DNA from: Oscarella lobularis
Lineage: Eukaryota; Porifera; Homoscleromorpha; Homosclerophorida; Oscarellidae
NCBI RefSeq assembly: GCF_947507565.1
Contig: NC_089193.1
Location: forward strand, 620,001 to 684,000
Reading direction: 5' to 3'
DNA: 64,000 bases
Made by a program: the position numbers and the translations under genes. The notes under the pieces are model-generated. The model was not told where the DNA came from, ran no database searches, and was given only the letters and a program-made list of their open reading frames with translations. Below are positions 1 through 12,936 of this stretch, in pieces (position 1 is the first letter of the stretch; every line of letters begins with the position of its first letter).

Positions 1-560
1 ATCATATCCGGACAACGCGATTTTCTCGTCAACCGTACAATTTGAGAACAAAAGCCGCATATCGATCGAAAGCTCTATCGTTCCTCTATCTAATGCCGTT
101 TAGATCGAGTACGCTGATCCGACCTGCGGTTGCAGAGAAAATCGAGTTTGAAAAGATCACTTCTGTATCAAAAGTCGGACACCCTTTTTTCTTCTAAACC
201 GGATTCTCTTCGACAAGCGCATGTAAGTGGAATTATATGAAGATTCTAACGGCCGTATTAAAATAAAAGAAACAAAAGTGGCTAAAATTATAGACTTTTT
301 TCACGGAAATCGTACTTGCAACCGTCGTTACTGAGCTTTTAACTCACTTTCGTAGATTGCATAGCATCGATTAATTAAGGCTCTTTGGAGTTTTTAACAA
401 GCATTTCTGGTCGCTTAGACTTTTCTCATTTTCAAAAATTGAATTCGAATATTAAAAAAATTCTAAAAATGGCACAAGCGATCAGAAAGTATTGTTAAGA
501 ACACCCGCAGAGCTCGGATTGGTTTCTCGCGATGGAAGAAACTAAAGTGATATTAGAAAA
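1..560. mobile_element. Partial copy of a TA-type foldback element
   Basis: This stretch matches, in reverse orientation, about 42255-42825 of the foldback element at 41259-43030. Shared landmarks are the ACAACGCGATTTTCTCGTC block near 10-30, CTATCTAATGCCGTTTAG near 85-105 and the TTTCTCGCGATGGAAGAAAC block near 520. The copy runs off the left edge of the window and has no terminal inverted repeat at its right end, so it is a truncated relic. No reading frame in it looks coding. Confidence 0.7.
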
Positions 561-873
561 AGACGCCGTTCACACGTGTTGCTATAGTCACAGACCTAGG
601 CAACACAGGTCTTGCCAATAAAATTACCACAGTTGACGTCTCCATGGTAACACACGTCTTGACCTTTCGTCAGAAAACCCCCTTCTTTTTCATCATAAAA
701 TTCACTCGTGTTGCAATGGTCACAGACGTAGAAACAGAGCGATAAATGCATGTTTAAAATTTTGAGAACATACAGTAAAACAAAAACTACAGCTGTATCA
801 GCAACGACAAAAACAACAAAAACTGCCATACGCAAAAGAATTGCTTCTTTCCTGAAAGTAGGCAACTTTACTG

Positions 874-3800
874 TTATTCATTGATCTCAGAGGAATCAAG
901 ATCGCTTCCCGACACCATTGTTTCATCTCCTGATTTCATTTCCTCGAAAGAGCAATGAGGGCTTATAGCATCAAACACGACGTACTCGCTCTGTTGCGTT
1001 GCTTCTAACATTTTTCCAAGATGCTGCGTGAGACTCGAGAATGATGAGCGCTTTTCAGTATCGGCGTGCCAACATGCAGAGATTATCTCGTACCTGCAAG
1101 ACCATGGCATTTAATAATCAGCCATAATTCGCAAAACAAATTACTGACAGGTCAACGGAGCAGTTCTCTGGGCAGCTCAACCGGTTACCTCTTCGTAAAT
1201 ACGACAGGAGTTTTTCACTTGATACGCAAGGATAGGGAAAAGAGCCTGCAAGGATCAAATGTTCAATGGAGAAAAAATACCATGGCTATTCTCACCGAGT
1301 GTCAATATTTCCCACATGACTACTCCAAACGACCACCTATATTCGAGAATATGTTATAGCAAAACGCGCTCTGAATCGATCATCAATGATTAGTTTACAC
1401 GTCGCTCTGTTCGGAAAAGAGACGATGCGTCATGGCTTCGATAGACATCCATCTTAGAGGAAGACGTCTCGCGGTCTTTTGAGAATACACGCCATCTTGA
1501 TAGACGGATCTCGTTAGTCCAAAGTCGGACACTTTAAGAAGTCCGTTTTCGCATACGAGCACGTTTCGACACGCTAAGTCACGATGAACCAAACCTTTCC
1601 CAGCAAGATATTCCTAAAAGTTCCAACCAAGCAGAGTGAATAAGTTCTACGTCATTATCTATCTATTTAATTAATAAGCATACCATTCCAGATGCAATTT
1701 GCCACATAAATGATATTAAATCGGAAGACTTCCATTTGCAACCAACATCACTGCAGCCGCTTTCACCTTCACATTAGCAAAATAAATTATTGTGCCGCTA
1801 AATTTTGCAACTTCTAGTCCTACCGTCCGTAGCTGCGTCTAAGTGCGTAGTTTGACTCAAATCATTATTTATATCAGGCTTATGATGCTCAACTGAGTCG
1901 CAGTCGAGTGGCGATGTGAGCGTCTCATCCTAAAACGGACGTTAAAAGAATAGTCAACGACACTTTGCTGCTAAAGAGTTTACATCACGCGCTTCAATTT
2001 CAACGCTTGAGACGGAGATTGACGACCGTTGGTCCGGTTCAATGCGCTAGTGCGAAAGAAATGACTTGATTAACAGTACCGCTTTGGCCGTTCTCACATT
2101 GGGTCTTTCTTTTCTGATGTAGTTGAGTAGGTCACCGTGGAGACAATATTCGACAATGAGACATAACGGCGTGTTTGTCGTTATGCATCCGACCAGGCTG
2201 ACAATGTGAGGATGTTGACCAATCCGCTTCATCAGCTTGATTTCTTCTAGGAACTCTTCATTTTCCACATTCGATCCTACTAATATAAGAGGCAATGTAC
2301 TTATTATCAAACTACACCTACTCCAAACGAACAATTATAAACAAAAAATCAATAAGTACACAAACACGGGCATGTATACCTTTGAGCATTTTACAAGCAA
2401 CGACCAACTTTTCACTTGCAGAGAAAGTCGAATCCTTTCGAGATTGGCTCGAAAGGATCGAAAGTCTGCTCGAAAGCCGGCTCGAAAGGCTCCTCTTTGA
2501 AGTGCGAAAAAGATACGCCTTGCGCACAATGCCAAAAAAGCCATCGCCCAGCTTTTCGAGCAGAGTCATGTCGCCACGGTTAACTTCCCATTGGTCAGTA
2601 GGTTCGGCAAAGAAAGATCCGAAGCGCGACCAGCCGAAGCGTTGTGCTCTGCGACGAGCATAAGCAACCGCAAAGATAACGGCCAAAAAGATGAAAGTAA
2701 TCGAGCTGACAACTGGCAGAATGATCCTCGTTAGAGATCTCGACAGGACTTCAATAACTGCAAGAAAATAGAAACTAATACTGCCACTTTCAAAAAGAAT
2801 AAACTTATTGAAGAATTTTATTTAGGTACCTTCGCAATGGGTACCATTGCCCGCATAACCACTGCTGCATCGGCATTGAAACGATCCTTCTGTGTTGTTA
2901 CACACTACTCCAGGATAGCATGTTTTTCCAACGAAGCATTCATCAGTATCGTTGCAAGTGAATCCATCTCCAGCCCAGCCTCGAAGACAGGTACATGAAT
3001 AAGAGCCATCCTCATTTGTGCAAGTGGCTTTCGAATGGCATAAGTTATACCCTTCACATTCGTTGACGTCGTCGCAGATAAAACCGTTTCGCTTCCAGCC
3101 ATGAAGGCAAGTGCACACGAATGAACCAACCTGATTTCTGCACTTTGCTTTTAAATGGCATGGGCTCTGTGTGCCGCACTCATCGACGTCAGCGCAGAAA
3201 CTACCGTTTCCAGTCCAGCCAGGTGGACACAGACAGCGATAAGAACCGTCTTCGTTTACGCATATTGACTGGGAATGACAATCGTTAGCCAAATTGCACT
3301 CGTTTATGTCAACGCAGTGACTGCCATTGCCTTCATATCCATTTTCGCAAACACATTCATACGACCCAACGATGTTAGTGCATTTTTGACTTTTATCGTT
3401 ACAGACGTGATCGCATTCGTCGATATCTGCAATTCAAGAATTTGTGAAAATACGCGCTCACTCAAAAATAATCCAACCTTCGCAAGTTGTCCCATTTCCA
3501 GTAAAGCCGGAATTACAGTTGCAGTTATACGAAGAATATGTATTTTTACAAGTTGCGTTGACGTGACAAATGTTATTGTTGTTGTAGCATTCATCATCAT
3601 CTATAGAAATCACGTAGTAAAAGACGCTCCTTAGTCTCGCTTGACATACCTAGACTTGCACTCATAAAACAAACGCTGGGCTTTTTCGCCAAGCAATTGT
3701 GTGTTGTCCAAAAACTTGATGATGCAGCTACACAATCATGTTCTCGTCGTAAGAAAGCGTTCTTTTTAGCTTCGGATGCACCCCAGTTCACATAAACTAA

Positions 3801-6800
3801 AGACGAGCCGTCTTTCCAAACGTAAAAGCCTTCATTGAAAACGTCATTAAGCCCAATCCAAGCCTCTTCACTGTTGAGAATGTTAGCGTTAAGGCGCTCC
3901 TGCTCTGAAAGAGACAAAATTCGGGCGAGAGAGCCTCCCATTATCTCGCAATCAGTCACAGAATCTTGCCACGTCTTCTTTATGTTCATTCGTCTGAAGC
4001 AAGAGCGGTTGCCAAGCATCGTCCAACCGTTATGACATACGTAAACAGCTAAAGAAACGACTTATCTCAAAAAAAAAAAAATTTTAAAAACTGACACCCA
4101 TTTGCAGGTTTAAACGCAGTTGAAATCCTTTCATTAGATTTCTTCAGCAATCCTATGAAAAAATGATTATTTATTATTTAAAATGACCTATAATGTACTT
4201 TTGCAGATATATCCAGCCTTCTTAGAGCAGTTTGAAACAGACCAGACAAACTCTTGCCCGTTCGATCCAAACAAAACACAACTCCGACTGTTTCTATTTT
4301 GTACCGTTGGCTCATACATTGCCCACTTTGTGAAATTGACCACAGCCCCACTAAGCCATTCATAGCTTTTTTTGACCGAGGTACGATTGTAGACTAAACC
4401 AATCCAATAGACCGATCCTTTAACCGGTGATGTTTCTTTTGCAATGAAAGCGTTTTCGTGTATAGTTGTTATCGAAGCAAGACTAGAATTACGATTTTTG
4501 CAAATTTGATGAGCGCGTTTCTGCGATACGAGCTCAATGTCCTTCTTCGACCAATAATAGCAAGCACTTTTGAAGTGAAGTTCGTGCTCTCCACACAAAC
4601 CTGTTGCTGACAAATCCGTAGCTTCACGAATCTCTCTACGAACGTTGACTAGAAAACAAAGCAAACGATGACGTGTCATGCGGTAAGCTCAAAAATCATG
4701 TTGAACATCTTACCAAGAGCAATTTTGCATACTATTTGTCTTTTACCCACACAATCGTGCGTTTTCCAGTAGCCATCGAGAGGGTCAATCACAACGCACC
4801 TATGAAAGATTTTCGGTTCTCCAATAGCCCACAAGATGTACCTAAAGACGCAACGTAGGAAAGAAAAATGTCGTTCAAGTCCAATCTTAGGAACCTTAGA
4901 GGCTCCTGGTTACGCCATTTGAATACTTCGTCGCGTCCCCTCATCAAGCCAATCCAAACATCATCTGTAATGTCAGCAAGTAGAGACAGCACGAAAGCCT
5001 GTTCGTGAGGACTGCTAATGCTAACACTATTGACCGAACCACATCCTCCATTTTCCATGACTTCGCCGTTTAAGGACCTGGGAAGGGACACAGTGTAACA
5101 GTAGTCGGCAAACAAAAACCACCCTGATGGGCAATCTATAAATAAGTATACTGCAATTTCACTGAAAAAAGGCAAGAAATCGCTTTCCTTACATTCTTTT
5201 TCTTTGCAAACAAGTCCAGCAACTTTGCATCGGCGACGGGCTGTAGATTCAAAGTGCGTACAGCGTCTAAGAGCTTTTTCGTTTCCGCGACAAAGCACTT
5301 TAAACGGAGACCACTCTCGGTTGCTTGAAGTTAATTCAGAGTTTCTTTTCGCCGAGATTGCCTTCTCATAGCCTAACTCACTGCAAACCACTTGAGCTGC
5401 ATTCATGTTCCATTTGTCTTCGCAGACAAACTTCCACCACAATTTGGTGGAAAAAACTTGAACTGCTCCCTCTGTCTCTTGCCCATTATGAACGGTATTC
5501 ACAAGCCTGACTTGCCATTCGGAACGATAGCATACGACCGAAACGTATTCAAAACAGCGGTTGTAACATTTCCTAAAGATGCATTTTTCAATTGGATTTA
5601 ACTTACAGTTACCGTAAAACGTTTGAAAATAACCCGGCCTGTCAGAAGCACGAACGAATGTCATCGATCCCCCATCAAATCCCAAATGCCTACAAGCAGC
5701 CGTAGGTAGTTCTGATAGTATGTATTTGCTAAGCCCGCAAACTTTCCTCCAACTACCATCAGTAGAAACCTCCAGTAATCCCTTTCGGGCCAATTCGCCC
5801 CCTACAAGCCGTACTCCCAATGAACGTGTTAGAGCGGACTGACATGATAAAAATATCTCCACTTCGCAAATGGCTCTATCATACGCGCAGCTGAGAGTCT
5901 CATTCCACGTACAATCAACAATGTGCGAGAAATTTTTTCTGATTTCCTCGGCGGAGCGGTTCAACGCTCGCACAAACAAAGGATTTCGGTAATTCAAATG
6001 TCGACAAACTGCTTTCGCCGTTCGCATACGATTTGTCCCCATGCAAACGCGGCTCCACTCACCGTCTACAAAAATCTCAAGGCGGCCGCGATTCGGAGTC
6101 ACGCCGTCGACAAGTCGTACGTCGGTTTTGACGCGATCTACGACAAATAAAACGTTCTCTTAATTCAAAAAGCTTCGAAAACAATAACTAGACCCACTCC
6201 TCGGTTTTCCACAGATGAATCGGTTTCGAGACAAGCAGGATACAAAGAACCAATTCATACGATAAGGAAAAGCATATTCCCTACGCCATCGAGGAATGAC
6301 GGCGGCACATAATTCCGTTTTGCAGTGAAAGTTCAAATCATTCCAGTTCGAATACACAAATGGCGAACCGTCGGACCAGCGATAGGTGTAGGCGCCGTTA
6401 GGCGCAGGAGTGGCTATTAATCCGATGAAAAACGTCTTCAATTGGTAAAGATAGGCATGTCTAAATAGGAAAATCGAAAACTCCTTGTCTTCTCTACTGA
6501 TCGACAAAAGGTGGGCTCCTTGTGAAGAGCACTCGTCTTCTGCTTGTTGCCACGTCAAAAGCTCTTTTGAAATCTTGAGACACATAGAAGAAGCAAAAGA
6601 AATCCAACCAGGTTCACAACCTAAGAGAACGATTAATAAATTAGAGTGACTCTTTTCACTAGAAAGTTTCGTTTGAGAGATGGTCCGTACAATTCCTCTT
6701 ATTTTTATATGGTCTCAAGTACTATATATAATGCAGTATACAAAAGCAAAACGCAAAAGGCCCCCGATAAACCACTTTCATATACAAATTAAAAAAGAAT

Positions 6801-7127
6801 TATTAAACACAGCAATGTCCAAATAAATAGATGCGCACTACTCCACATAAACTCACCGTTTTGCGCTTGAGTAGGCGTTGCAAATACCATTACCAAAACA
6901 GTGACGGCGACAAGTGGTTGGAGGCCTTGAAACGGACGAATCACGAATCGATGACGTGGGCGTCCCCTAAACTGGACTGAACAGGTCAAACGATGACATT
7001 TCGAGAAAAGATGAATGTAAACAGAAACGAAAACGGCAATGACGATAAGCAGAAAGATGCCATGAAATGTAAATATGCAAGAAACCGGATCGACGTTTGA
7101 ACCTAAAAATAGTTCAGCACCATACAT
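874..7127 (-). CDS. Receptor tyrosine kinase with C-type lectin, SRCR and EGF ectodomain (multi-exon)
   Basis: Read right to left: a possible signal-peptide exon ending ALAQ-like at about 6856 (PLVAVTVLVMVFATPTQAQ), a C-type lectin domain (about 6627-6197, WSDGSPFVYSNW), three SRCR domains (about 6147-5193), and a second lectin domain (about 5137-4690) split by a 53-nt intron at 4842-4894. Two more lectin domains follow (about 4650-4198 and 4050-3610), then six calcium-type EGF repeats (about 3600-2830). A membrane helix lies near 2740-2680 (LPVVSSITFIFLAVIFAV). The kinase is spread over at least six exons: loop LGDGFFGIV, lysine in ACKMLK, a small exon near 1755-1685 with DLISFMWQIASGM, HRDLACRN, DFGLTR with nearby tyrosines, RWMSIEA, WSFGVVMWE, and a stop at 874-876. 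All catalytic motifs are intact, so it is probably active. It should sit in the plasma membrane, bind glycans or proteins outside and phosphorylate tyrosine inside. The true start is uncertain. Confidence 0.85.
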
Positions 7128-7164
7128 AAACCAATTCCTTAATTAAGCCTTCACTTTGAAACAT

Positions 7165-7500
7165 TTCACTTATTTCCGCATACGTAGGAAAATGAAAAGA
7201 GGCCGTTGCCTCACCAACAGGCTCGCTGTCATAACGATCTCGAAAGCCTTTCAACAACAACTGAAATTGACAAGTAAGAATTTAGGCATTTAAGACTGTT
7301 TCTAAGACTTTATCTTTCTGAAGTGCTTCATATAATAAAACAGTGGACTCTTCAAATCGATGCAAGCCAGGTCCAGAGCCCTGATTCGTTCTATAGAGGC
7401 ACATTGCACGGCACAAATAAAAATTAGAAACAAAAGTCGAACCTCTTAAGGGCGTTAGAAACACGTCCAGTGCATGGCGAGATAATCTGTGGACTCGTTA
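7165..7500 (-). other. Possible coding exons of an unidentified gene or of the 5' end of the adjacent receptor
   Basis: Two open stretches with plausible splice signals lie just upstream of the receptor kinase. One, about 7490-7290, contains FYLCRAMCLYRTNQ and LLYEALQKDK, faintly like a TPR helix pair. The other, about 7262-7125, contains YAEISEMFQSEGLIKEL after an acceptor (TTTCAG). The second could splice into the open frame at 7112-6856. I do not recognise the protein. It may be the 3' end of a separate gene, an N-terminal part of the receptor, or chance. Confidence 0.25.
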
Positions 7501-8360
7501 ATTTGCCGAAATGGAGAGAAAAGAAACTTGAAAATGCCAAAACTTCATTTTCGCCTAAAATAACTATACTTCAATAGTGAATTGTTATTAGGTGCATAGT
7601 TGCTGCTGTAATTATGAATACTAGTCACAGTCGAAAACCAAAAGATAAATGACTGGTTGCACCTATAGCGGTTGTAAAAGAGCGTTCACTGAAATTTTGC
7701 TTAACAATTTTCGAGTACTTGTAAATTAGTACTGCTATTAATGAATCCAGCGCTCAATTATGTGCCTTTAGGGGTAACGCAGTCGGATAAGACAACTGAG
7801 CAAGGGGTGTACAGTACGTCAGAAATAAAACGTATAAAAAATGATTTTAGAGCGTCGTCTAAAAAATTACTGGGCTTGTAAAAAGCATGATCAATTCATA
7901 GGGACCAATGCAGTACAATGAGAATCCCGTCTCCGGATGCATAAATATTATTGCATTACGCTTCTCCCGTATGTATAACAAAGGTCTCCACTGACCGATG
8001 GAAGACAGAAAAACATACTTGGATCGCCACAACCATTTCGACAGACATATCATGCGAGACTGACTATACCAGACTTATACATCTTAAGCGATTCGGAGAC
8101 TGCTCGGTGTTCAAACTACGAGGGACAACGAGGGTCTACAGTAACTTTTCTCCTACCTTTCACTTTGTATCCGTAATACGGAAAACCTGACAAGCGACAC
8201 AACCCAACCTGAAAGAGGAAAGTTACAGTACAAAGAAAGACGGGCGCCATGGCATGCGGCCGGAGAGGGTGACCCCGATAGACTGATACCTTTAGGGTGG
8301 GTCAGCAATCCTGTATCCGCTCATCCGAACTCCCATGACGTTGTAGTTATCCAATCGGGG
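7500..8360. other. Intergenic, nothing recognised
   Basis: AT-rich sequence without a convincing reading frame, splice pattern, RNA gene or clear repeat. The short frames at 7859-8053 and 7951-8190 oppose each other and carry no domain signature. Confidence 0.5.
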
Positions 8361-8815
8361 ACGCTCTTCGACCCCGTGACAGGGATTCCCTAATTTCCTG
8401 ATAAACCATATCTATTTGTTTTACGAATCCATGGTAATGCTGAGTCAACTTCCTTCACTTCCACTCGAGCCACCTGCACATGTCTTAGTCACGCCCAATA
8501 TGCCACCTTGTGCAGCGATTGACCCCCTGAAAGGGATTCCCTAATTTCCTGATCCAGCAAATCTATTGTTTTACGAAGGCACGGTAAGGCTGAGTCAACT
8601 TCCTTCACTTCCACTTGAGCCACCTGCCCAGGTATATCTATGTCTTAGTCACACCCAATATGCCAATGCATGCAGCGATGAACTTCCTGAAAGGGAGTCC
8701 CTAATTTCCTGACACATCAAATCTATAGTATTTTTTTACGAATCCACCATAATGCAAAATCAACTTCCTTCGCTTCCGCCTGATCCACCTGCACAGGTTT
8801 ACGTTTCATTTGCGA
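8360..8815. repeat. Tandem repeat, three copies of about 155 bp
   Basis: The block CCCTAATTTCCTGA starts at 8388, 8539 and 8699. In each copy it is followed by a TTTTACGAA segment, CAACTTCCTTC and a CACCTG motif, giving periods of 151 and 160 bp. Copies 1 and 2 also share GTCTTAGTCAC and CCAATATGCCA. The copies are diverged, so the array is old. Confidence 0.75.
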
Positions 8816-8867
8816 CCAGTACCGCCTCCACTACAGCGACTGAAGTTTCCAAATGGAACGAGTCGGA

Positions 8868-10265
8868 ATCGCATGAAAGTGTAGACGTAAGTGTAAAACC
8901 ACGCTTCAACCGCCACACTGCACAGTCGTTGCAATTCCCTGCTAGACATGGTTCGACTAGCTGGCTCTAACAAGGGTCGACACCGTCACTGCAAATAGTC
9001 TTGCGCAGCCAGCCTCTCCCCCTTCGTGTTGATATCCACGCCGGGAGAGGGTCTGGTGACATCCCTTTGATGTCGCTGTGTTCCGCTGCCCCAATTATCG
9101 AGGGGGATAATTGGTAGTCACATGTCGCGTTGCCATAGCGTGTCGCACGCGACGAGGTAGCAACGTTAGTCTTACGGTAGAATCAGAATCTCGTCGGAAT
9201 TGCTCTCTGTTCGGTAGGTCGAAATGCGCGCGGCAGCCAGGCGGAGACAGGACGCAGATGCCGGGCGATGATCGCCGAAAGCGACTGGGGACCCCTTACG
9301 CGTCGCGCGAAGATTTCTATCGCGAGATAGCAATTCCGACGAGATTCTGATGCTATCGTAAGACTAACGTTGCTACCTCGTCGCGTGCGACACGCTATGG
9401 CAACGCGACATGTGACTACCAATTATCCCCCTCGATAATTGGGGCAGCGGAACACAGCGACATCAAAGGGATGTCACCAGACCCTCTCCCGGCGTGGATA
9501 TCAACACGAAGGGGGAGGGGCTGGCTACGCGAGACTACACTGCAAACAGGCTATTTTGTCACTGTTAGAGACGACATACTTCCACAGTCACTGCTAAATT
9601 GAGACGTGGCAAAATTAGTACAATTTCAGCTAAAATTAAACTCTTTGTAGAGGAATAAGAGACCTTTTCAGTGCTATATAGCTCTTGAGGCACGAAACTT
9701 TTATTGGACAACGAACACGCGAGAGCGTGCATGATTTGTCAATGCAAACTGCCTTTAGGCGTTTGGGGACCGGACAAGAAGATTCTTATTATCAGAGAGA
9801 TGATCAGAGGCGACTCTTTGGTTATTTACTGTGCAGAAAATCCACTGCAGGAGAAAATACCCATCGGCCTACATTCTAAAAAGATGCAGAATCAAATACT
9901 TCAATCCAACACTATATCGCATTACGCACACTCCGTACGCGGATTGAATAATGTCAAAGTTTCAGTGAAAACTAGATACATTTACTTGTTGCCAGACCCA
10001 AGCAGAGTCCTAGAAGGCAAAGCAAAGATGGTAGCGTATTGAAACCCAAAACGAGATACAGTAGTTGGTAATCGAGGCCCCTTTTGAAGGCCGAGAACCC
10101 AGAGGACATTTGCGCGTGGCGGCTCCTCAGAGCATTGCGCACATGCATAATGTAACCAAAACGAAACACTGCCCCCCTCAGTATTCGACTGAAGACGGAG
10201 GAGAGACGAGCGTCCAAAGAGTCGAGGTTAAATTCGGCTCTTTCGCGATGGAGAACAAGTGATAC
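8868..10265 (+). repeat. Dispersed repeat copy interrupted by a nested palindromic element
   Basis: From about 8868 the sequence follows the same order of landmarks as 29480-30000 and the reverse complement of 62900-63462: GACGTAAG, AACCGCCACA, GGGTCGA(C/T)ACCGTCACTG, GAGACGTGGC, AAATTAAACTCTTTGTA and, near the right end, GATGGAGAAC. It is interrupted at 8996-9537. No transposase-like frame is visible, so it is a non-autonomous or solo repeat of unknown class. Confidence 0.65.
8996..9537. mobile_element. Foldback element with 9-bp target duplication
   Basis: Near-perfect inverted arms of about 215 bp (8996-9214 and 9318-9537) surround a core of about 100 bp. The ends read TAGTCTTGCGC and GCGAGACTA. 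The 9-bp sequence CACTGCAAA occurs immediately outside both ends (8987-8995 and 9538-9546), a target duplication length typical of Mutator-like elements. The same short frame is read in both arms (9111-9350 and 9183-9422), as expected of a hairpin rather than a gene. It is inserted in the dispersed repeat that surrounds it. Confidence 0.8.
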
Positions 10266-10416
10266 GCATCGATTGCACGCAGGCTGTAGCTCTAACTTTC
10301 AACTGATAGATAAATTCGCCTCTTCCAGTCATTCGTTCTGCTTCGCGAGGCGAAAAACTGCTTGTGAGACCTTTTAAGAGGCCTCACCTTTTCTCCAGTC
10401 GTTTCATGACCAATTT

Positions 10417-10835
10417 CTACACTCGAAAAGCAAATTGAAGCGAGTTCGGAGTACGGCGCGAGCTCCATTCGGCTAGAATATGACGCGTAAGCTGAATCTC
10501 GCGATGTAACATGCAGATGGGCGCTGACAAAGCACCCTGACACAGCTTTCTATTGTATTCTATTTTATGCGAAAAACCTATAAAAGAAAAAGAGAAAACG
10601 TCATAATACAATTTCCTACTCTATAAACGTACCTCCCTAATTCCACACGGCGTCTTTCCCCTGCAATAAGAAACAAATCAAAACCTCCGACAATAACATC
10701 ATACGTAGAGGACTTAACTCGTCTTCTAAAGGCAACTGTAATTATGTCGATGCACACAAACTCCAAAGTCCACCACGCCTTCTGAGCAAAACTAGCTACA
10801 CCAAATAATTCTATAAACAAAAACAATCGATTCAA
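10417..10835 (-). other. Weak candidate exons of an unknown protein
   Basis: On the minus strand, a frame from about 10790 to 10635 (WWTLEFVCIDIITVAF, then YDVIVGGFDLFLIAGERRR) ends at a good donor (GTACGT). After an acceptor with a pyrimidine tract (TTTTCTTTTATAG) near 10590, a second frame reads EYNRKLCQGALSAP and IQLTRHILAEW. No domain is recognised. The case rests on splice-like borders only. Confidence 0.2.
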
Positions 10836-10839
10836 TTGA

Positions 10840-12180
10840 GAAAAAACGAATTCTTTTCCTAATTACCTTTACTTCCTATATAGGCTTGGAGACAATCCTT
10901 GGTGGCTGATACCTATTTAAAACTTATCAATCCTAAAATAAATACAGTAGTCACCTCTGCCAAGTCACTTCGCTCCACTCAATCTCGCCGTTTCATTTCG
11001 ACTGAGACTCTTCGAACGCATAATGTCCTAAATTAATATAAAGAGTGATAGTGATAGTGATATTAATTTATTTTCCGACGGAACAACCCTCGACACGTAA
11101 TGGTCGATCTACCGGGTGCCGTACATAATTACCTATCTACCATATATAAAATAAATAATGTATATCTCTTGATTAATTAATTAAACATGTTTATTTTCCT
11201 TGGACAGAATAACAGTTAAATCGTAATAGAACTTTGAATGAAACACAGTTCCTACGACTGCTCACGAACCCAAAACGAGCTTGCGATCACTAAACTCTAA
11301 ACAACACGCATAGCTTACCGTAAAAACTCTTTCGAAAACGTCCAACCTTCGGAAACACGACGATCGCGAAAGGATTTCCCCACTCGCGGGCCATGGAGAC
11401 TCTAGAACACCGTCGCGCGAATAATTCACTTACGAGGGTGTCTCCTACCTTCGTTACAACTGATTTGTGCCTTTGATGCACTCGTTTCGCCGTGCTTTTC
11501 AGCTGTTTGTCGTCGACTGAGTTTAAATATAAATAGACCCGTATATAGGCAACCCGGATCAGCCGCCGCGCGAAAACCTGAGAAACGTAAACTAACCGTT
11601 TTCCTGCCTATACCTTGAGCATCAAAGCCGCTGCTGCAAAAGTATGCTAGATGATGGCTCAAGCCAAAAGCAGAGACGACGGGGACGGGTAATAATAATA
11701 GATAGCAGCATTCACCTGGCTTCTCTGTGCGTCATTTCCTTTGAACTTCATAGTCCAGTCCATAGGCCCATCCTCCGCTAGAGCTTGAGTTAGCACAATT
11801 TTTGCTTTTTATATGCAGCCGCCTCATCTGCCTGTGCGTTATTTTCATCTCTGACTTTCATCACTCGACAGTTTATATACGCTGTCAGAAGTCAGCTGTC
11901 CGCAATTCAGTCCGTCAGGTTAGAAAAATGATCGTTAGCTCTTCTTACTTACTATTCGCAACGTAAAGCTGAGCGCGCCGTGTCATCCTTAGTAAAATGC
12001 ATACCTACGTTATTCGTTTCATCGCGTGAAAACTTAGTTCTCTTTTTCTTCGCTTTGTGAAATGTGCCGCAGTATTGCGGTCGTATACTGGCACAGACGT
12101 TTTCGGACGCTTTAGACTTTTTGATTAAAAAGCGTCAAACTTAGGTTTCGAGTAACAATAGACGTACATACATAAAGAAG
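10840..12180. other. Intergenic, nothing secure
   Basis: AT-rich sequence with GATAGT repeats near 11045. A minus frame at 11480-11315 ends in a donor-like GTAAGC but has no recognisable domain. The last 200 bases should include the promoter of the GPCR-like gene that follows; I see no diagnostic TATA or initiator element. Confidence 0.4.
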
Positions 12181-12184
12181 AATT

Positions 12185-12936
12185 TTGGTCTGTCGCAGCT
12201 GCATGTTCTCTCAAAATACCTCGATCGTGCTCATAGTTCTTCTCGCCTCGCAACACTTAGTTCCATTTTCCTGTACTAAAGCATCCTCTGATTTTCCTGC
12301 AGAATCTATTCAAATGCAGCAAGAGCCGGAAGCAACTACTGTGGTCGCCACTGACGGCGATAAAAATTTCCTAACGTGTACTCACTTCATGATGGGCTTC
12401 TATTCACTTTTGTTGCTAAAAGTTATAAAAGCCAAAAGACAAACTATTGAACTGCCACAAAATGAAGAAGATGCATCTGACTCAAACGATGGTTTGTTAG
12501 ATTTAGAAGAAGAAGGCGTGAACTGGTTCGCCAGTGAATGGAGACAGACTCGAGTTTTCCTCATACTAATATTTAGCATCTTGGTCACTTGGCTTCCTTT
12601 CCTGGTAAGAGCGGCTTCAGGTTCATATCAAAATTTCTCAATGCACAATGGTCTCTGCAGATTATTTTAACTGTTTTAGATGACAGTAAAATCGAAACTC
12701 ATGAAACAATCGAGCTAATAGGTATTATTATCGTAGTTTTGGAATATGCTGCTCAGCCGCTAATTTACGCCACCACCTCACGATATGCAAAAGCCCATAA
12801 AAAGTACATTATTGATCGATTAGAAAACTGTGTTGAAAGTAAGCCAGTTGAAGACCAATGTAGTCATTGTTTGAAGAAATTTTTGTATGCGTATAGCTTC
12901 CGAAGAAATAGAAAACGAAACTTTGCTTGCGTCTGA
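12185..12936 (+). CDS. GPCR-like protein, truncated: only helices 5 to 7 visible
   Basis: Two exons. The first has a hydrophobic start (FSQNTSIVLIVLLASQHLV), a helix matching the TM5 region of the next gene (MMGFYSLLLLKVIKAKR), an acidic third loop, and TM6 (TRVFLILIFSILVTWLPFL). An intron of about 56 nt (GTAAGAGC to CTCTGCAG, near 12604-12659) leads to TM7 with QPLIYATTSRY, the counterpart of the rhodopsin-family NPxxY region, and a basic cysteine-containing tail ending at 12936. Helices 1 to 4 are not visible upstream, so this is either a gene fragment created by tandem duplication or its 5' exons lie elsewhere. It is a paralogue of the receptor at 13220-14730. Confidence 0.6.

Noticed and set aside
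596-865. 89-codon minus frame with a hydrophobic helix and cysteines
   Set aside because: Lies downstream of the receptor kinase stop, has no splice or family support; probably 3' UTR or intergenic.
9111-9422. Matching frames on both strands
   Set aside because: They are the same sequence in the two arms of a hairpin element.
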